Part shown: positions 1 to 12,959 of the stretch, piece after piece
Position numbering within the stretch: the first letter of the stretch is position 1
Layout: every line of letters begins with the position of its first letter
From: Cenococcum geophilum 1.58
Lineage: Eukaryota > Ascomycota > Dothideomycetes > Gloniales > Gloniaceae
NCBI GenBank assembly: GCA_001692895.1
Contig: KV748229.1
Location: 371,359-435,358 of the forward strand
Reading direction: 5' to 3'
Length of the DNA stretch: 64,000 nucleotides
Program-made: the position numbers and the translations under genes
Notes under the pieces: generated by a model
The model's input: the letters and a program-made list of their open reading frames with translations, nothing else
Told to the model about the DNA's origin: nothing
Database searches by the model: none

Positions 1-429
1 GCTATCTTTAAGACCTTTTCTATCTATCTAAGGTAGTATATAAGCACTAAACAACGCAAACTTAGGAATATAACTTACTTATCTCTAAAGATATAATCTA
101 TAAGTAAGAATTAAGCGCTCTCTCCTACTTTAGCACTAATAAGATAATACAATTACCTAAATTTTACCTATGTGGCGATATTATTAGCCGTTATAGGAAG
201 TGCTAGTTTACCTATAACTTATATATAAACCTTTTTAATAAGTAGACCAGTCCCTTTCCATAGAGTAGAAGTCCTATATCATTTTTTTCCCTATTAGTAA
301 ACTAGATTAGAAAATCGCGAAAGAATAATATATAGAAAATTTAACAGATAGCGTTAGCTTCTTTTTAATATATAACTTTTCGTATATTATAGATTTTTTA
401 GTAAAATTCTGCCTTTAGGTCGGATTGTT

Positions 430-690
430 TCATTCTAGCTTTAATGTTTTTAGACTTAGATTTAATATCCCTCCGTTTAGATCTAGCGATTTTAGGTTTA
501 GATTTAGTACTTTTAGTTTTAAACTTAATATTATTAAGCTTAGATTTAACACCGCTAGGATTAGATTCGGTGCTACTAGAATTAAGTTTAACGCCACTAA
601 AATTAGGTTTAACACTACTAGGCTTAATACTATTAGACTTAAACTCGGCGTTATTAGGCTAGAGGCTCTAAGGCTTAAAGAACTTTACTA
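430..690 (+). repeat. degenerate short tandem repeat, open in several frames
   Basis: A tract made of repeated variants of (t)tagattta / ctaggatta / tttaacRccRcta, spaced roughly 20-30 bp. It stays open in two plus frames and one minus frame, which is what a repeat with a unit near a multiple of three does. The predicted peptides are Leu/Arg/Phe-rich alternations with no domain. I read it as a minisatellite-like remnant rather than a gene. The exact unit length could not be fixed by eye. Confidence 0.5.
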
Positions 691-1170
691 GTTTCTCTTT
701 TTATTTAACTAGTAAAGGTATAAGTAAAGTCCTAAACGCGAAAGTCTTTACTTTATTTATAGCTTGTTACGCACGTACGGTCCTTAACCTTATATTAGGG
801 TTTAAGAGTTTTTTAGGATTAATGGCTTTAATAATATTATAGAGGATTTCTACTCTCTTAAAAGAAGTTAGCTAAATAAAAAGGGCTAAAGATTAATATT
901 CCGCTTATATCTTTAAATATAGTATATAATATAGTATTAAGGTAATACTTATTAAAAATAGCTATAAGGTTAACTATTTTTAGTTTACTTAATATTTTTA
1001 GAGTAAAAAATAAAATGGAGACCACGTATTAGAAAATAGAGGTTTCTTTACAGGCAAGGCGCGCTTGCTTCCCTACCCCAGTTTAGCTAAAACCTAACCT
1101 TAACCTCAACTATAAAAGGCCTTCTCCCTCGCTGCTTTTGCCCTTATACTCTATCTCCTCTTTTCTTTCC

Positions 1171-2334
1171 CACTACCGTGCCACCTCGGACTCTAGCTGT
1201 TAGCCGTAAGGTATTTTCTATCCCCTTAGCGTCTATATAGGTGCTCTACCCCTTCCCTAATCTCTATATGTTTTATACTAACGATTACCTAGCGCTATAA
1301 CTCTTCGGCCCTTTTTATAGGATATATTTATACTCTCTTCTAGTGTTAATGCATGCTTTAGTCCTATTATATTCCTCCTCTCTTCCTCTTCTCTCTCCTC
1401 TCCTCCTACTTACGTCTCCTACTAATTAGTGCACCGGAATAACATTTCCATTCATCCTCTTCTTTACCTCCACCTCTAGCAGTGTCTCGGACGTAACTAT
1501 AATATACAACTTAATCCCTATCAGAATAGATATAAATGGCTATACTAAGAACCGCCTAATAATAGATTATATAGGTTACAGCTACTACGAGCTACAGGAC
1601 GTGTTAGGCAGTGTTACATTACAGCGTTACAATAAAGGCAAAGCTAGACGCCGAAGTGGGTCCTTAGCGAAACTATAGGTTAATGTTAGTCACTTAGCTT
1701 AGTTAAAGCTGCGCCACCAGAAGCTGAAAGCCCTTGCCCTCCTTAGCGCCTTCTTAACCTAGACTTAGACTTTACTCTTCCCTAATAATTAGAGGATTAT
1801 ATTACAATTAGAGAAGCTATTAGGCTTTAATCTAATCTAGCCCCCTATTTAGCTAAGGAGGCATAGGTTATATAAAAACATCCTTTATATAGACCTAAGA
1901 CTTATAAGGCGGAATCTAGGGGTAAACAGCCCATCTAGTAGTATAGCCTGGCTTTTAATAGAGCTAGTATTATAATCTTACTCTTAGCTAATAAATACTA
2001 GAGAAAAATTCGCGCATTTGATCTCCTAACGGAGACGGACTTTATACAGTGGCTATATTAGCTAAAAGGATGTAGTAAAATAGATATAGGCATAATCGCC
2101 TAATCTACTCGCGCTATCTGCCCCCTTATATTATTTATAATATCCGGCTATAGGTAAGGATAAAAGCGAGGCTTTTATATATATTTGGGAGGTTAAGCAG
2201 CGGCTATAGGCTCTATAGAGTATAACTAAGGAAGTTCCTTAGATTTAGGGGAGAGATTTAAGGATACCCTTATTACTTAGAGTGTCTTTTAATACTTATA
2301 ATAGAATTACGGCACACCCCCTACCTATCTAACT
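1171..2334 (+). pseudogene. RIP-degraded coding remnant, family not recognised
   Basis: A pyrimidine-rich stretch with a TATAAAA-like box (about 1110-1117) is followed by a region where one plus frame gives protein-like runs between stops, for example SYYELQDVLGSVTLQRYNKG near 1580-1640 and a run ending LRHQKLKALALLSAFL near 1710-1750. The mix of aliphatic and basic residues, with stops at CAA- or TGG-compatible positions, suggests a former coding exon. I cannot name the family. It lies directly upstream of the duplicated chromodomain element, but the inverted copy at 41.57-43.65 kb does not include this part, so the two may be different elements. Confidence 0.4.
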
Positions 2335-4450
2335 TTAGGAACCATAGTCTCGTAAAAGATCTAGTATAGAAAATCCAGTTTACTAGCATAATTGGGTTGG
2401 AAAACGGACATATTAGCACTAGCTCTAACTCTAAAGAATAAGGGTAAAGGTACTTTACCACTAACCTCCTTAATAAGGAGGCTTGGTGCGATGCCCCTAT
2501 TAAAGGCTAAATATGCTAGCTTAGTTAGTTGGGTCTTAATCGTAGTTTCCTAATAGGCGTTAATCTTGTAATAGAGTTTAAGCCCGTGCAAACCTTTATA
2601 TATTACGAACGGTAATTGCTAATAGAGCGTAGATTACACGTTTTAATTCGCTATTAAGTTAGTAGGGTTATTTTAGTATAAATGCTGCGGATATAAGCTA
2701 GTGGCGAAGAGGGGACTAGCGTAGACTTAAAAGCCTAGCGTAACCCGCCCTTTAGGGCTATTAGAAAGGCATAAGGCAATAATAATTCTAATAATAATAG
2801 TGGTAACAACAGTGGCATCTTCTTAACCCCTCCGTTTTGATTTATAAATTTCACTTAATAATATTAATTTCTACACTATACCCCCTAAAAAACCGAAGGC
2901 TTCTTAGCATTATATAATTACGGCTTCTAAGGTAAATATAAGCAATATACTTAAAAAGAGAACGAAAAAGGGGAGAGTACCTTACTTCCCTCTAAGAGAT
3001 AATTCTATAAAATATTTAGCCTAGTTGCGCTTAGGCAAGTTATTCTATATTACCTTTTTTAAACATTCCACCTAATAAGGCACCCGTAGATCCTAAGGCT
3101 TTTAATAAGTATAAAGATATTTATAAGAATATAAGTAACAGCCAAGACGCTAGAGGAAGCAATTAAGGTAATTTAGTAATTATCCCCTCCTTTTCCCAAT
3201 AACTATAAATATATTTAATGGGCAGCAGCAAATCTAATATTCATTAAAGATAATATAGCCGACCTAGACTTGGAACCTAAAGCCAAAAGGGACGAAGTTA
3301 GTAATACTAACAATAAAGCTAATAAAGTTGGCGATTAACTAGCACCTTATAGGTTAGGTATACACTTCCCCCCTATATAACGGCCTTGCTTAACAATTAT
3401 TAGGTAGTAGAAATGACCGTAGCGATAAGGACGACGAGGATAAGAAGTTACCTTCTTTAGAGGAGCTGGAAGATCTCTTTAGCGTATCTATATATAACTA
3501 TCTCAAACCTATAGTAGAAGACGTTAATAAAATAGATAGCCTAGCTAAGGGAATTAATATTGCAACTGTCCCCTAGGCTATACAGAAGTTAAAAACCCAC
3601 GTAGTAACTAACTAAAACTTCTTAATAGCTAATAATATAGATGATATTAGTAAGTTATAGATATTAAAAATATCGTTACTATAACCTAATAACCATAATA
3701 TATAGACAATCTGCTTATTAGGGAGGGTAATTATAAGAAAGGGAATATAGGAGGCGAATTATCCTTTATATTAAAGAAGCGGAAGCTTAAGTAGGATAAC
3801 GTTACTAATTATAATTCTAACAACCCTGCTAAAGAGAGTAGCGGGGGTAGCGAGGGTGGTAATAATCCGTGTCCCTAAAAGTAATAAAGGCCACCCGCCT
3901 ATCGCGAAGACTTATCTTCTAGCCCCTCTATACCTAACCTTAACTCTTAATACCCGCAAGTTAACTAGTAAGCGGTATCCACTCTATAGCCCGCTAGCCC
4001 TTTACTTTAAAAGCCTACCCTTCTCTATAGCTTTAAACCGCCGCATAATAAGGCTAGCAATTGTACTTGCAACGAGGACAAGGACGGTAATAGTAGTGGC
4101 GCCGCTAATAACTAGAGCGACGTTTTAAACCTAGAGCCTACTATAAAGCGTTATACCCGGACTAAAAAAGACAAAATTAATAAAGTAAGCTTAGATAATA
4201 AATGGGAGATTAATAATATTCTAGGGGAAAGAATAACTAAGTTAGGGCGTAAATATAAGGTGGCTTAGAAGCCTACCTAGGTTTATAAAAGCGGGCTTTT
4301 AAATTCTAAAGATGCCCTTAAGTTTTACTAAAGACACGTTTAACAAGCTAAAGCTAGATTATTATAGATATACTCTTTTTCTAAAGTTATAAAAATAAAG
4401 GGTAGAGTTACTATATAGAAGAGACGGGGCTAGTAGCTTAGGCGTATCCT
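2335..4450 (+). mobile_element. duplicated element with chromodomain-like 3' end, plus copy
   Basis: This segment matches the reverse complement of about 41,570-43,645 over roughly 2.1 kb, with many RIP-type differences. Shared landmarks include the run ataattgggttRgaaaacgg near 2390 and the run cctccttaataaggaggctt near 2466-2486. At the 3' end (4199-4330) the plus frame reads like a chromodomain: WEINNILGERITKLGRKYKV, then a stop-interrupted (W)KPT(W) motif and a short C-terminal helix. A chromodomain at the end of a mobile-element ORF recalls chromovirus integrases, but I see no reverse transcriptase or integrase core, so the element class stays open. Upstream of 2335 the copies stop matching. 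Confidence 0.65.
4199..4330 (+). pseudogene. chromodomain-like segment, plus copy
   Basis: The translation begins KWEINNILGERITKLGRKYK and continues VA, stop, KPT, stop, VYKSGLLNSKDALKFY. In the chromodomain family this corresponds to the E/W-E-V-E-x-I-L start, the K/R-Y-x-V-x-W core strand and the W-E/T-W aromatic cage strand. Both Trp positions are TAG here, as expected from RIP of TGG. An independent, differently mutated copy on the opposite strand at about 41.70-41.84 kb gives the same alignment, which supports real ancestral coding. Chromodomains bind methylated histone tails; in mobile elements they are thought to guide integration. Confidence 0.55.
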
Positions 4451-5189
4451 TATGTTTTAGTTAGTCCCGCAGAAATAGGAAGCCAGGGTTTACATTTAGT
4501 GGTCTAATTATTTAAGTATATTTTCTTAACGCGGTATTACTGTATACAGCCATTTTCATCTAAATTTTGTTGCCAACTTATCTATATTATGTATATCTAA
4601 TCAAAACAAAGCCTTAGAAGTTGTGAGACCTATTATATTACTAGGCATTATAGTACCTATTCGTTTATATTACGAATCCTCTCTTTTACCATTAATATAC
4701 TTAAAAGAATTTGTTAAATTATAAACTTCTCTATACTTAAGATATACCAATCTACTAAGATTACCATTAAATATAAAAAGTGCTGGAAGAGACTAAGACA
4801 TTCCTTAAAGATAAATCGCATTATACCCTGCCTTAGCGCTATTATATAAGGCGGGCAAGTATATTCTAACCTAATACCTATAACATAAAGTACAGCGTAG
4901 TTTAGAAGCTTGCTAGCAACTAGAGATTATCTAGTATATCCTAAATAAAGGATGGTTAGTATATTATACTATATAGAAGGATAGTAAGACTAATGGACTT
5001 ATAAAGCACAAAACTTACCTTTATTAACGCCAATAACGCCTAAAAAATAGATAAGGTATAAATCTAGATAGAGAAGCCTTTAAATTTTCAAGCTAAAGAC
5101 AAGATTTCATAAACGTTAAAAGGAAAGCCTTAAGAGTGTAGAGGAAATGCCACGGCGCCGTTACTAGGGATAGATTCCGTAAACCTATA

Positions 5190-5960
5190 AATAAGTTTAG
5201 ATAATTAAAATTCCTAGTTTTATAAACATACCTTACTTATCCATTTCTTTAATAACGTCATCTATATAGTTATATTTGCCGTTTTAATAGCCTCTAATAA
5301 TAACTCTAAAGGCCCCTAGGGACTTTAATTTAGGAAATATTCCTTATTTATAACAATCTTCTATATCGTTATTAGAAAGCTCGTAAAAGGTAATATAACG
5401 CATTAAGATATAATAACAAGCCGATCTAAAGGCAAAAATTTCGTCCTTTTAAGGCGTACTTAGATACGGAGCTTAGGCTTAAATAGAGTATAAAGTAAGA
5501 AGAGGAGACCTATTAATTAATAAACTAGCGAAGTCAATTAGCTTTACGTTTAAATATTTATCTAAAAGAATATTATAGTATAAAATATTACTATATATAA
5601 TACATCTGGAGTAAACATATTTAAAAACGTCTATAAGCTATAAAATCTAACGCATTTATAAAATTTAATTAATATTATTACTTCTATCCTAAAGAAACCC
5701 GTAGAGCTGGCTATTTAGAGCGCGTTCTAAACATATCATTATACAATTATTTTTTTAGAAAAGTTCGCTGCTATAGTATTATAAGAGTCCATTATATTAA
5801 CTAAGTCTCTTATAGATCTCCTTTTTAACTTTAATAAAGCGTTAAGAATTCGCGTTATTTAGAGCTTTAATAACCTCGTTTTAAAGTTTATCGCGATATA
5901 TAGTACCCGAAATTCCCTAGCCGATAAGATTCTCACAGCTACAGCTAGGGGGTAGCACTA
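5190..5960 (-). pseudogene. RIP-degraded Ser/Thr protein kinase relic
   Basis: Read on the minus strand, the catalytic half of a eukaryotic protein kinase is visible. ILLDKYLNVKLIDFAS (about 5528-5570) matches the strand after the catalytic loop plus a DFG-like DFA. Before it, a degraded loop resembles Y-S-N in place of the usual H-x-D (His to Tyr and Asp to Asn, both compatible with RIP). After it come SP-LL-YS, KDEIFAFRSACYYILM and TFYELSNNDIEDCYKQ-like segments that fit subdomains VIII-X of small fungal kinases, then GAFRVIIRGY and N-KY. The first part is scrambled across two frames. A functional product is impossible: several stops and lost catalytic residues. It may be cargo of the putative Starship or an unrelated duplicated gene hit by RIP. 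Confidence 0.6.
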
Positions 5961-7116
5961 CGATGAGGTCTATAAGTATTAAAGTAGTAAAGGGCTTTAA
6001 AGAAGTAGAAAAATCCTAATATCTAGCTAACTAATCTATTATTCACCCTAGATTTTAGACGCTATTTTCGGATAAGATTAGTCTTTATAGTAGATACACC
6101 CTAGGTCCTCCGTCCAAGCTATACTAAGTCTTATTTATTCTAAACCTCGTCTTGAAAATATAACGACGAAAATGTTTTGCAGGACTCTACATTCCTTAAT
6201 AGTCTATATAAAATTTTCTAATCATTCCCATGCACCTATAAAACATTCCTTTATATAATTAGATAGTAGTATTTCCGTAGCCTCTAATATATAGCACCCT
6301 CAATTTGGCAGCGAGTAAGCCGGCTTACCTACCCCTATAGCCTAAGCTTTCCAGCCATCTATATAATCTATCCTTTATTCCATTACTCTGCTATATATTC
6401 CTTAAGTGCTTATTTAAAGGCTTCTCTTCTAATTTTCGCCCCTTGCTTTACATTGTAATTAGTCTAGAAAATTATATTATTAAAGGATATATACTTAGAC
6501 AGTAGCGTAGAACCGCAAGTTTATTAGGAAGCTTCTTATAGGCTTTACTAGAAATATTATACGCACCAACTATATACTTAATACCTTCTTTATAAATTAT
6601 ATTACGAAGGATCTTTAAACTCAATATAGTGTGGTTACTAAGAGGTATTGCGATATAAATAAGCATAGAGTAATTACTATTAATCGTACAAACGCTTTTA
6701 TTAAAGTTAGCGGCAAGGACTTAAAATCTCACCACTATAGGGGCGGCTTCAAGAGTTATAAGAGCGGCTGTAAGAGTATCCTTAGGATTAGGAACCTCCC
6801 TAGGAAGATATAATATGGTAAGTAATAATAATATTAGCTCTAGAGGTCTAGACTTAGTGGTCTATTAATATATCGGCTAATAAAATAATAGTATACGCCA
6901 TGCTATATATATGTTAAAGACCGGTTAAAGGTTAAGTATACTATACGTGGCTAATATCTTACTAGAATAATAAGGGTATGCGTAGGTCCAAACCCAGTAC
7001 GCCAAATATATTAGAAGGCGGCGTTAGCAACTTAATGCGGATATATAGTTATATATAGCAAAGGTTAGTAGAGGGCTAACTATAATATAGTTTAACCCTA
7101 ATTGTTTAGAGGCAGT

Positions 7117-7390
7117 GAAAATATATATAGGCCTAAAATCGGAGGCGCCGATCAACCTAAAAAGCAAAAACGGAACACTAATTACCTGCAAAAAAATCTA
7201 TTAGTGGGCTATTATAGATATAGAGGCGTTCTAGTAGCTAAGCTAGTAAGCCCTAAAGTGCTAAATTATACTAATATCCTCCTAACTTTAAGTTAAGTAA
7301 TAGGCTTAAGGTACGGGGCTATATATAGGGGCTTAGTTTTAGTACTAGTTAATACACAGGAGCTAGTATATTTTAGATTAACGAGTAAGA
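7117..7390 (+). repeat. dispersed direct repeat, copy 1
   Basis: This roughly 270 bp stretch matches 28,177-28,452 in the same orientation, by eye at around 80 percent. It includes the strongly shared runs cctgcaaaaaaat, ctattag-gggc and ctaatatcctc. Copy 2 has kept more CA/TG and shows a tRNA-like stretch; in copy 1 the same place (7235-7246) reads tagctaagctag. Confidence 0.65.
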
Positions 7391-8440
7391 AAGCAGATAG
7401 TGTTTAGGGCTTTCTTAAATTAGTAGTTTGCCCCATAGATCGCGGCTTAGACTTTAAAATATAAAAGTTTAACTATTTTAGAGGGGTAAAGCAAATGCGC
7501 TACACTCTAGCTCGTGCTTAGGTGCATATTCCCCTAATTACCCTAGTTACCTATCTACAATAAAACCTACAGATATTTAGACCGTCACTTATTAAGGCTT
7601 TATTGTATAACTAGGAGTAATTAGCCAAGTTATAGAGCGCTAGCGTATCCCCGCTCCTAGCCCTTAAAAATTTAGTATACTTCTAGTATAAAAGTTTTAT
7701 GCAATAATAAGAGACTTTATATAAGGCCTTCCCTCCTAAAAATAAACGAAAACTATAGTCTAGTTTTATATAATAAGGTATAGAGCTAAAGACGCGTTTA
7801 GTGGCTTTAATAGAGTATATCTTAACCTTAGCCATATAAGGCAATTTCAGATAATACTATATGCCTTTAAAGGAGAAGCTATACCTTAGCTGGGTTTTCT
7901 AAGAAAGTTTAAAGGCAGTAAGAGGCTTTAAGCTTTAATAAAGTCTATATATAGCTGCTACCTAGAAAGAAAATTCCTCCTAAATAACTTAATAGTTCCT
8001 TATATATACCTCTTATAGCCTTAGCTTTTTCACAGCCTCCCCCCTTAAGTCGCTAAGCTCTAGCATCTAAGATATAAAGTCTCTCTACTCTTACTTAAGA
8101 CATATACGTTTAAGGCATAACTAAAGTATATAGCGATTATCTCTAAGGAAAACCTTATCTAGTAGGAAGTCATCTATAGCTTTAACCTTTTTAGGTAGAA
8201 AGACGTAATCCTACTATAGGCCATATACCTTAGATTAAAGGCCCTTATCCAGCGGGGGATTATCTACAGCTTTAAAATTCTTAAATAGAAAGGTCTCGCC
8301 TTCTCTCTACGCTTTATAGGTTATATTAACGGAACAACTAATATAAATTTTAAAACTACTAAGCTAGTATTAGCCTAAAAAGTAACTAAGATAACTAAAA
8401 ACTAACCTATTCCTCCTACGATTAGTTTTAGTATAGGAGG

Positions 8441-8556
8441 ATTTAGGGTTCAATATCGTGGCTTCCTCTAAGTTATCGGGGCTAATAGGTCGGTCGGGGT
8501 ATTTAGGGTTCAAATATCTCCGTATAGCTTTCTTTAAGTTACTAGGGCTAATAGGT
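8441..8556 (+). repeat. two-unit 60 bp tandem repeat
   Basis: Two copies, starting at 8441 and 8501, both begin atttagggttcaa and both contain a block like taagttaYYggggctaatagg. They are 60 bp apart and diverged in the middle. Nothing coding is visible. Confidence 0.55.
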
Positions 8557-9566
8557 GTATTATAAGATATCGTATTATACTATTAGTGTTTAATATAAAG
8601 CGACTAAGCTTATAGCAAAATGACGGCAACGTTTATAACACATTCTATAAGAGAGTGTCCCTATTCCTATTAGTAGAGGTCACTAAAGCGTTACTACAGT
8701 AGCTTACTAAAAGGAATAGATATATATTAATAAATACAAAGTAAATGCCAGAATATAGTATAAGAATAACCGTAGCGTATAAGAGCTATAATACTTTTAA
8801 CCTTTTATATTTTCTTACTATCTAAATAGAAGCAGTAAGAGTTATACTTAATAATGTATTTACTAAGAGACTACCTAAGAAAGCTAACAAACGCCCTATT
8901 ATCTAGTGTTATAGGAAGAATACTAGTATAAAGCCGGAAATTAGGAGTAGAAAGGCAAGTATAGTAATGTTAGTAACGACTAGGAAATCCTTATTAAAAA
9001 TAGTTTTTAAAATATTTATATAGAATCTCCACAAGAATAGAGCCTAATTTTTAATTAGTAATTTACTTTAAGAGGCTGCACGTATAAACCTTAATAGCTA
9101 GTCTAGTACACTAGGACAGCTTCAATAATATATATAATAACTTGGCCAAAATAGGAGAGATATTTTTAAGCTAGTAATAAAGGGAGACTCCAAAAATAGT
9201 TTAGAGAGGAAGGAAGTAAAAAATTATTTAAAAGCGGAGAGAACGCCATAAGGTAGTTGGTAAACAAAGCTATAAAAGTACTACTTAACCAAGAACAAGT
9301 AAATAAATAAACTTAGCGCCAATAAATGCTACAATAGGAAGTTTATATATTGTTTTAAAAAGTAGGGGTATTCTATTAATAAAAAGATTAACTAAAGCAA
9401 AAAAGGGTAAGAAGGCAATAAGGTAATAAGGTAACAGCGTAATAGGGCAGTAAGGTAATAGGGCGGCTATAAGGCTAGGTTATAGCCTAATTCCCTCTAA
9501 CCACCTTTATAGAATATTGTGCCCCTTAATAGCAATCTCTTAGCAATCCTCTAGGAATCTTTTAGG

Positions 9567-9632
9567 ACTCCTCTATAACTCCTCTAGAACTCCTATATAA
9601 CTTATATAGGACTCCTCTAAAACTCCTATAGC
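9567..9632 (+). repeat. 11 bp minisatellite (actcctctata-type)
   Basis: Six consecutive 11 bp units of the form actcctctata / actcctctaga / actcctatata. The reverse complement of this unit forms the array at 12,884-12,959, and both arrays adjoin an aatctcttagcaat-like sequence, so the two are an inverted pair about 3.3 kb apart. Confidence 0.7.
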
Positions 9633-10749
9633 GCCTTAGGAAACTAGCCTCCTTAAGCTAAAAAAAGGTAGTAAGAGTAGCTAGGGTTATAAGATTAGTT
9701 TTAGCAGCTATATCTATAGTGCCGCCTTCTTTTATATACGCCTTTTTAGGCCTTAATATCTCTAAGTACCTCTTTTACTAAGGTATAGGCTTACTTAGCA
9801 CACTTTCTATTTTTAATACTCCCGCCCTAGCGGCTTATAATTCTCCATTTAATAAGCTTAGCCCTTACAGCCTATACGTAATATGCTAACGTAACACATA
9901 TTATCTAGATTCTCGCTCTTATTCCTTCTAATCTTTTCCTAGTCTTACTAATAACAAGCCCTAGTTTTACCTTCCTTAGTATCCACATAACAACTCCTTT
10001 AGTATTACAATTCCTCCTAATTATAGGCAGCCTCTTTATTTAGTAATAAAGCTTAATAAAGTCCGCGACCTTAGAAATCTACACTGATTCCCCTATAGTA
10101 CCTAGCAGCCTCCTACGCAAATAATAAGTATCTATTATTAACTACAATAGGGACAGTTTAAAGCCTTCGGTCCCCTACACAGCAAAAACTATAGATATCT
10201 CTCCTATACTATATAGAACACATATTTAAAGATATAGGAATTATAAGTAACAGAACCTATCTAATCTCTATCTACTAAAACTTAGGAATCTAGTATAACC
10301 CTATATATCGCAATACCTCCAATATAAAAACGCAGTCACTCTATAATCTCTAAACCTTACTAAAGTAAGCAGAATATTAGGTATTATTAGATTAAGAATA
10401 ATATACAAGCCACGGATTATATATTATCTCTTAAAAAGGGGAGGGAGCCTTTAAAGAAATTTCCGTGTCTATTCTACACCCGCTATTTTAGTAAGTCGTA
10501 CAATATCTAGAAACATATAAGGAAGTTCTATAAAGAAAAGAGTTAATTAGATAAATACTGCTATATATATAAACAAAAGTTCTAAAGACTATTAAGTTTT
10601 ACCTAGCATATAAATATTTATAAATTTAAGGCAACGCCCTCTAGTTCTTAAGTAGAGTTTAAGTAATTAGTATTATAGCCACGTAGAGAGCTATTCGGGT
10701 ATACGTTAAGTATAGTACCCTTAAGTTCTCTAGCAAAACTAATATAGCT

Positions 10750-11225
10750 ACCCAATTAAAATACGTTCAATGCTACGCCCTTCAATCGCAATTAGAATAT
10801 ATTTAATGCCACGCCCTTTAACAATTTACTAGAGCTAATGCAGCCGCTATCCTCCTAGGGTAATTCAAGCTTATTAAGTGCGGTAGCCACTAATTCTTTA
10901 GCAGAGTAAGTACAGTTATTTTATTAGAACACGTTTAATGCTACTCCCTTTAACGATCTATAAGAGCCAATACAGCAGCCGCCCCTATAGGATAACTGGA
11001 ACACTTTAAATACAATAGGGTAAGTGCAGTCATTTCACTGGAATACGTTTAATGCTACACCCTTTAATAATTTACTAAAACTAATACAGCCGCTATCCTC
11101 CTAGGACAATTTAAACCCGTTAAATGCGGCACCCTCTAATTCTCTAGTAGAAGTATGGTTATTTCATTAGAACACGTTTAACGCGACACCCTTTAACCTT
11201 CTATTAAAGTCAATACAGCAGTTCT
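10750..11225 (+). repeat. tandem array, roughly 115-130 bp units
   Basis: The motif cgtttaatgctacNcccttta recurs near 10,795, 10,927, 11,046 and 11,172, with a shorter variant at 10,765. Between occurrences an ordered series of blocks recurs (caatacagcagcc, ggataa-tt, gtaagtgcagttatttcattRgaa). Unit length varies from about 118 to 131 bp. In one plus frame the core translates as NTFNATPFN in successive units, so this may be the remnant of a gene coding for a repeat protein; stops interrupt every unit. Confidence 0.6.
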
Positions 11226-12883
11226 CCCTAGAGGGTCCTAGTATAACAAATATATCACTTTTTAATCTAGACTTAAACATTATAGGCCTAGCATAAGCCT
11301 TTTAAAATCCCCGCTATAGCCTAGCACTAACTAAAGTATATTAGCGTAACTTATAAAACCGCCTCCTAAGCTCACTAAATCGCCCCCCTTCTAAACTAAA
11401 TCCACTTTTAATTATACGCTATTGGTTCTCGTCTAGGCTCAAAGCAATATTTAATACTTTAGTAGAGGGATATATAGGAGAATCTGTAGCTAGCTATAAG
11501 CAATAATCTTTATTCCTTTTACGTACTATTTAATATAATTATCGCTTCTAAACTACATATTTGCCACTTCTAGAGCAATTATTTCCAAACTGCTCTAGAA
11601 TCTTATTACTAGTTTAATTATCTAGCACTCCGCGCCTAAGATACCTAGTCTATATATATAAAACCATAATCGCATACACTAGGGAAGGTAGTTTATTCTT
11701 AAGGAAAGGTCTTAACCGTAATAGCTAGTAATGGCAAATAAAGCTAGAGGAAGTTTAGCAAATGCGAAAATATTTATAGGGTTTAAGAGTATATACATAT
11801 TACCTCTATTAGCCTTAATATCTACTATTTTCCTAATAGCTACTCCACAAGAATATACATCAAGCTGGAATATTTATATAACATTTTAATCTCCTCCTAA
11901 ATAATAGTATATAGCCCCTATAAGATCTTTAGCAAAAGCCATTTTTTCCCATTTATAATCGCGCCCTAACTCTTTACGGGTTAGAGTAGGTTTAGATAGA
12001 AGGCAGGCGGCAATATAAAAGCCATTATTTTAAGCCAAGAAAAGTATTATTTTAACAGCCTAGAGGGATATTAGTCTTACTTATAAACTTCAGAAATAGC
12101 TTACCTTATTTAAAACAATCTCCCTTTTAACAAAGCTTAATAACTTTAATAACTCCGCTAAAGGGGGCTTAATGCTTATAGCTCTTTTAAGAATAAGAAA
12201 CCCGTCTTCTATAAAAGCTTATAAAGCCTTACTAAGATCTTTTTTCGTAGAGAGCCCTTACCCGCTGCGTTTAACAACTTCAATATCTATATACTTGTTA
12301 CTTAGTTATTCTGCCATTAGTTTAAGGTTATTATCGTTTTATTATTTAAAATTTTAAGCCGCGCGGGGCAGGTTTAGCAGGGTATAGCTATAATCCAAAG
12401 CCTCTGGTATACGTAATGCTTTACCTAGTAAGATTAATAAATGTTATCGCATATTAACTTTAATAACTAACTATTAACATCTAATATCTCTAGCTTAAAT
12501 ATATATAAGCTTGTTTTATTAACCCTTTAGGTAACACTTACTAGATCTAACTACTTTAGGCCAAGATTAAAGAAGACTTAAGTTTAAGCTTAAGCTGAAA
12601 TAACATCCTTAGGGAAGTGTTTAAATTCTTATATACCGCGAAACACTAATAGTAAAATTTAGAGAAGCGTGCTAGTTATAAAGTAGGGGCTACAAAATCT
12701 ATGCCTTAATTAGACTGGGGGCAACTAGAGGTCTAGTAGGTATTAAACTCTTAGTTTAAAAATAAAGAAGGTTAAGTTTAAAGGGAAAATAACCTTATTT
12801 AGGTGCTAACGTCTATCCTCTAAAATAATAAGTAGATTTTAGAGATGGAGGTCCTAGGGATTACTATAGAATCGCTAGGGGAT

Positions 12884-12959
12884 TCCTATAGGAGTCCTAT
12901 AGGAGTCCTAGAGGAGTCCTATAAAAGTCCTATAAAAGTCCTATAAAAGTCTTATAAGG
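12884..12959 (+). repeat. 11 bp minisatellite (tcctataggag-type)
   Basis: Seven consecutive 11 bp units: tcctataggag three times with one change, then tcctataaaag three times, then a decayed unit. It is the inverted counterpart of the array at 9567-9632 and is followed by a ttgctaagagattgcc block. Confidence 0.75.

Noticed and set aside
3856..4128. 90-codon plus-strand ORF in the RIP block
   Set aside because: No domain; it lies inside the duplicated element, and the frame that matches the chromodomain follows it separately. Taken as a chance open stretch.
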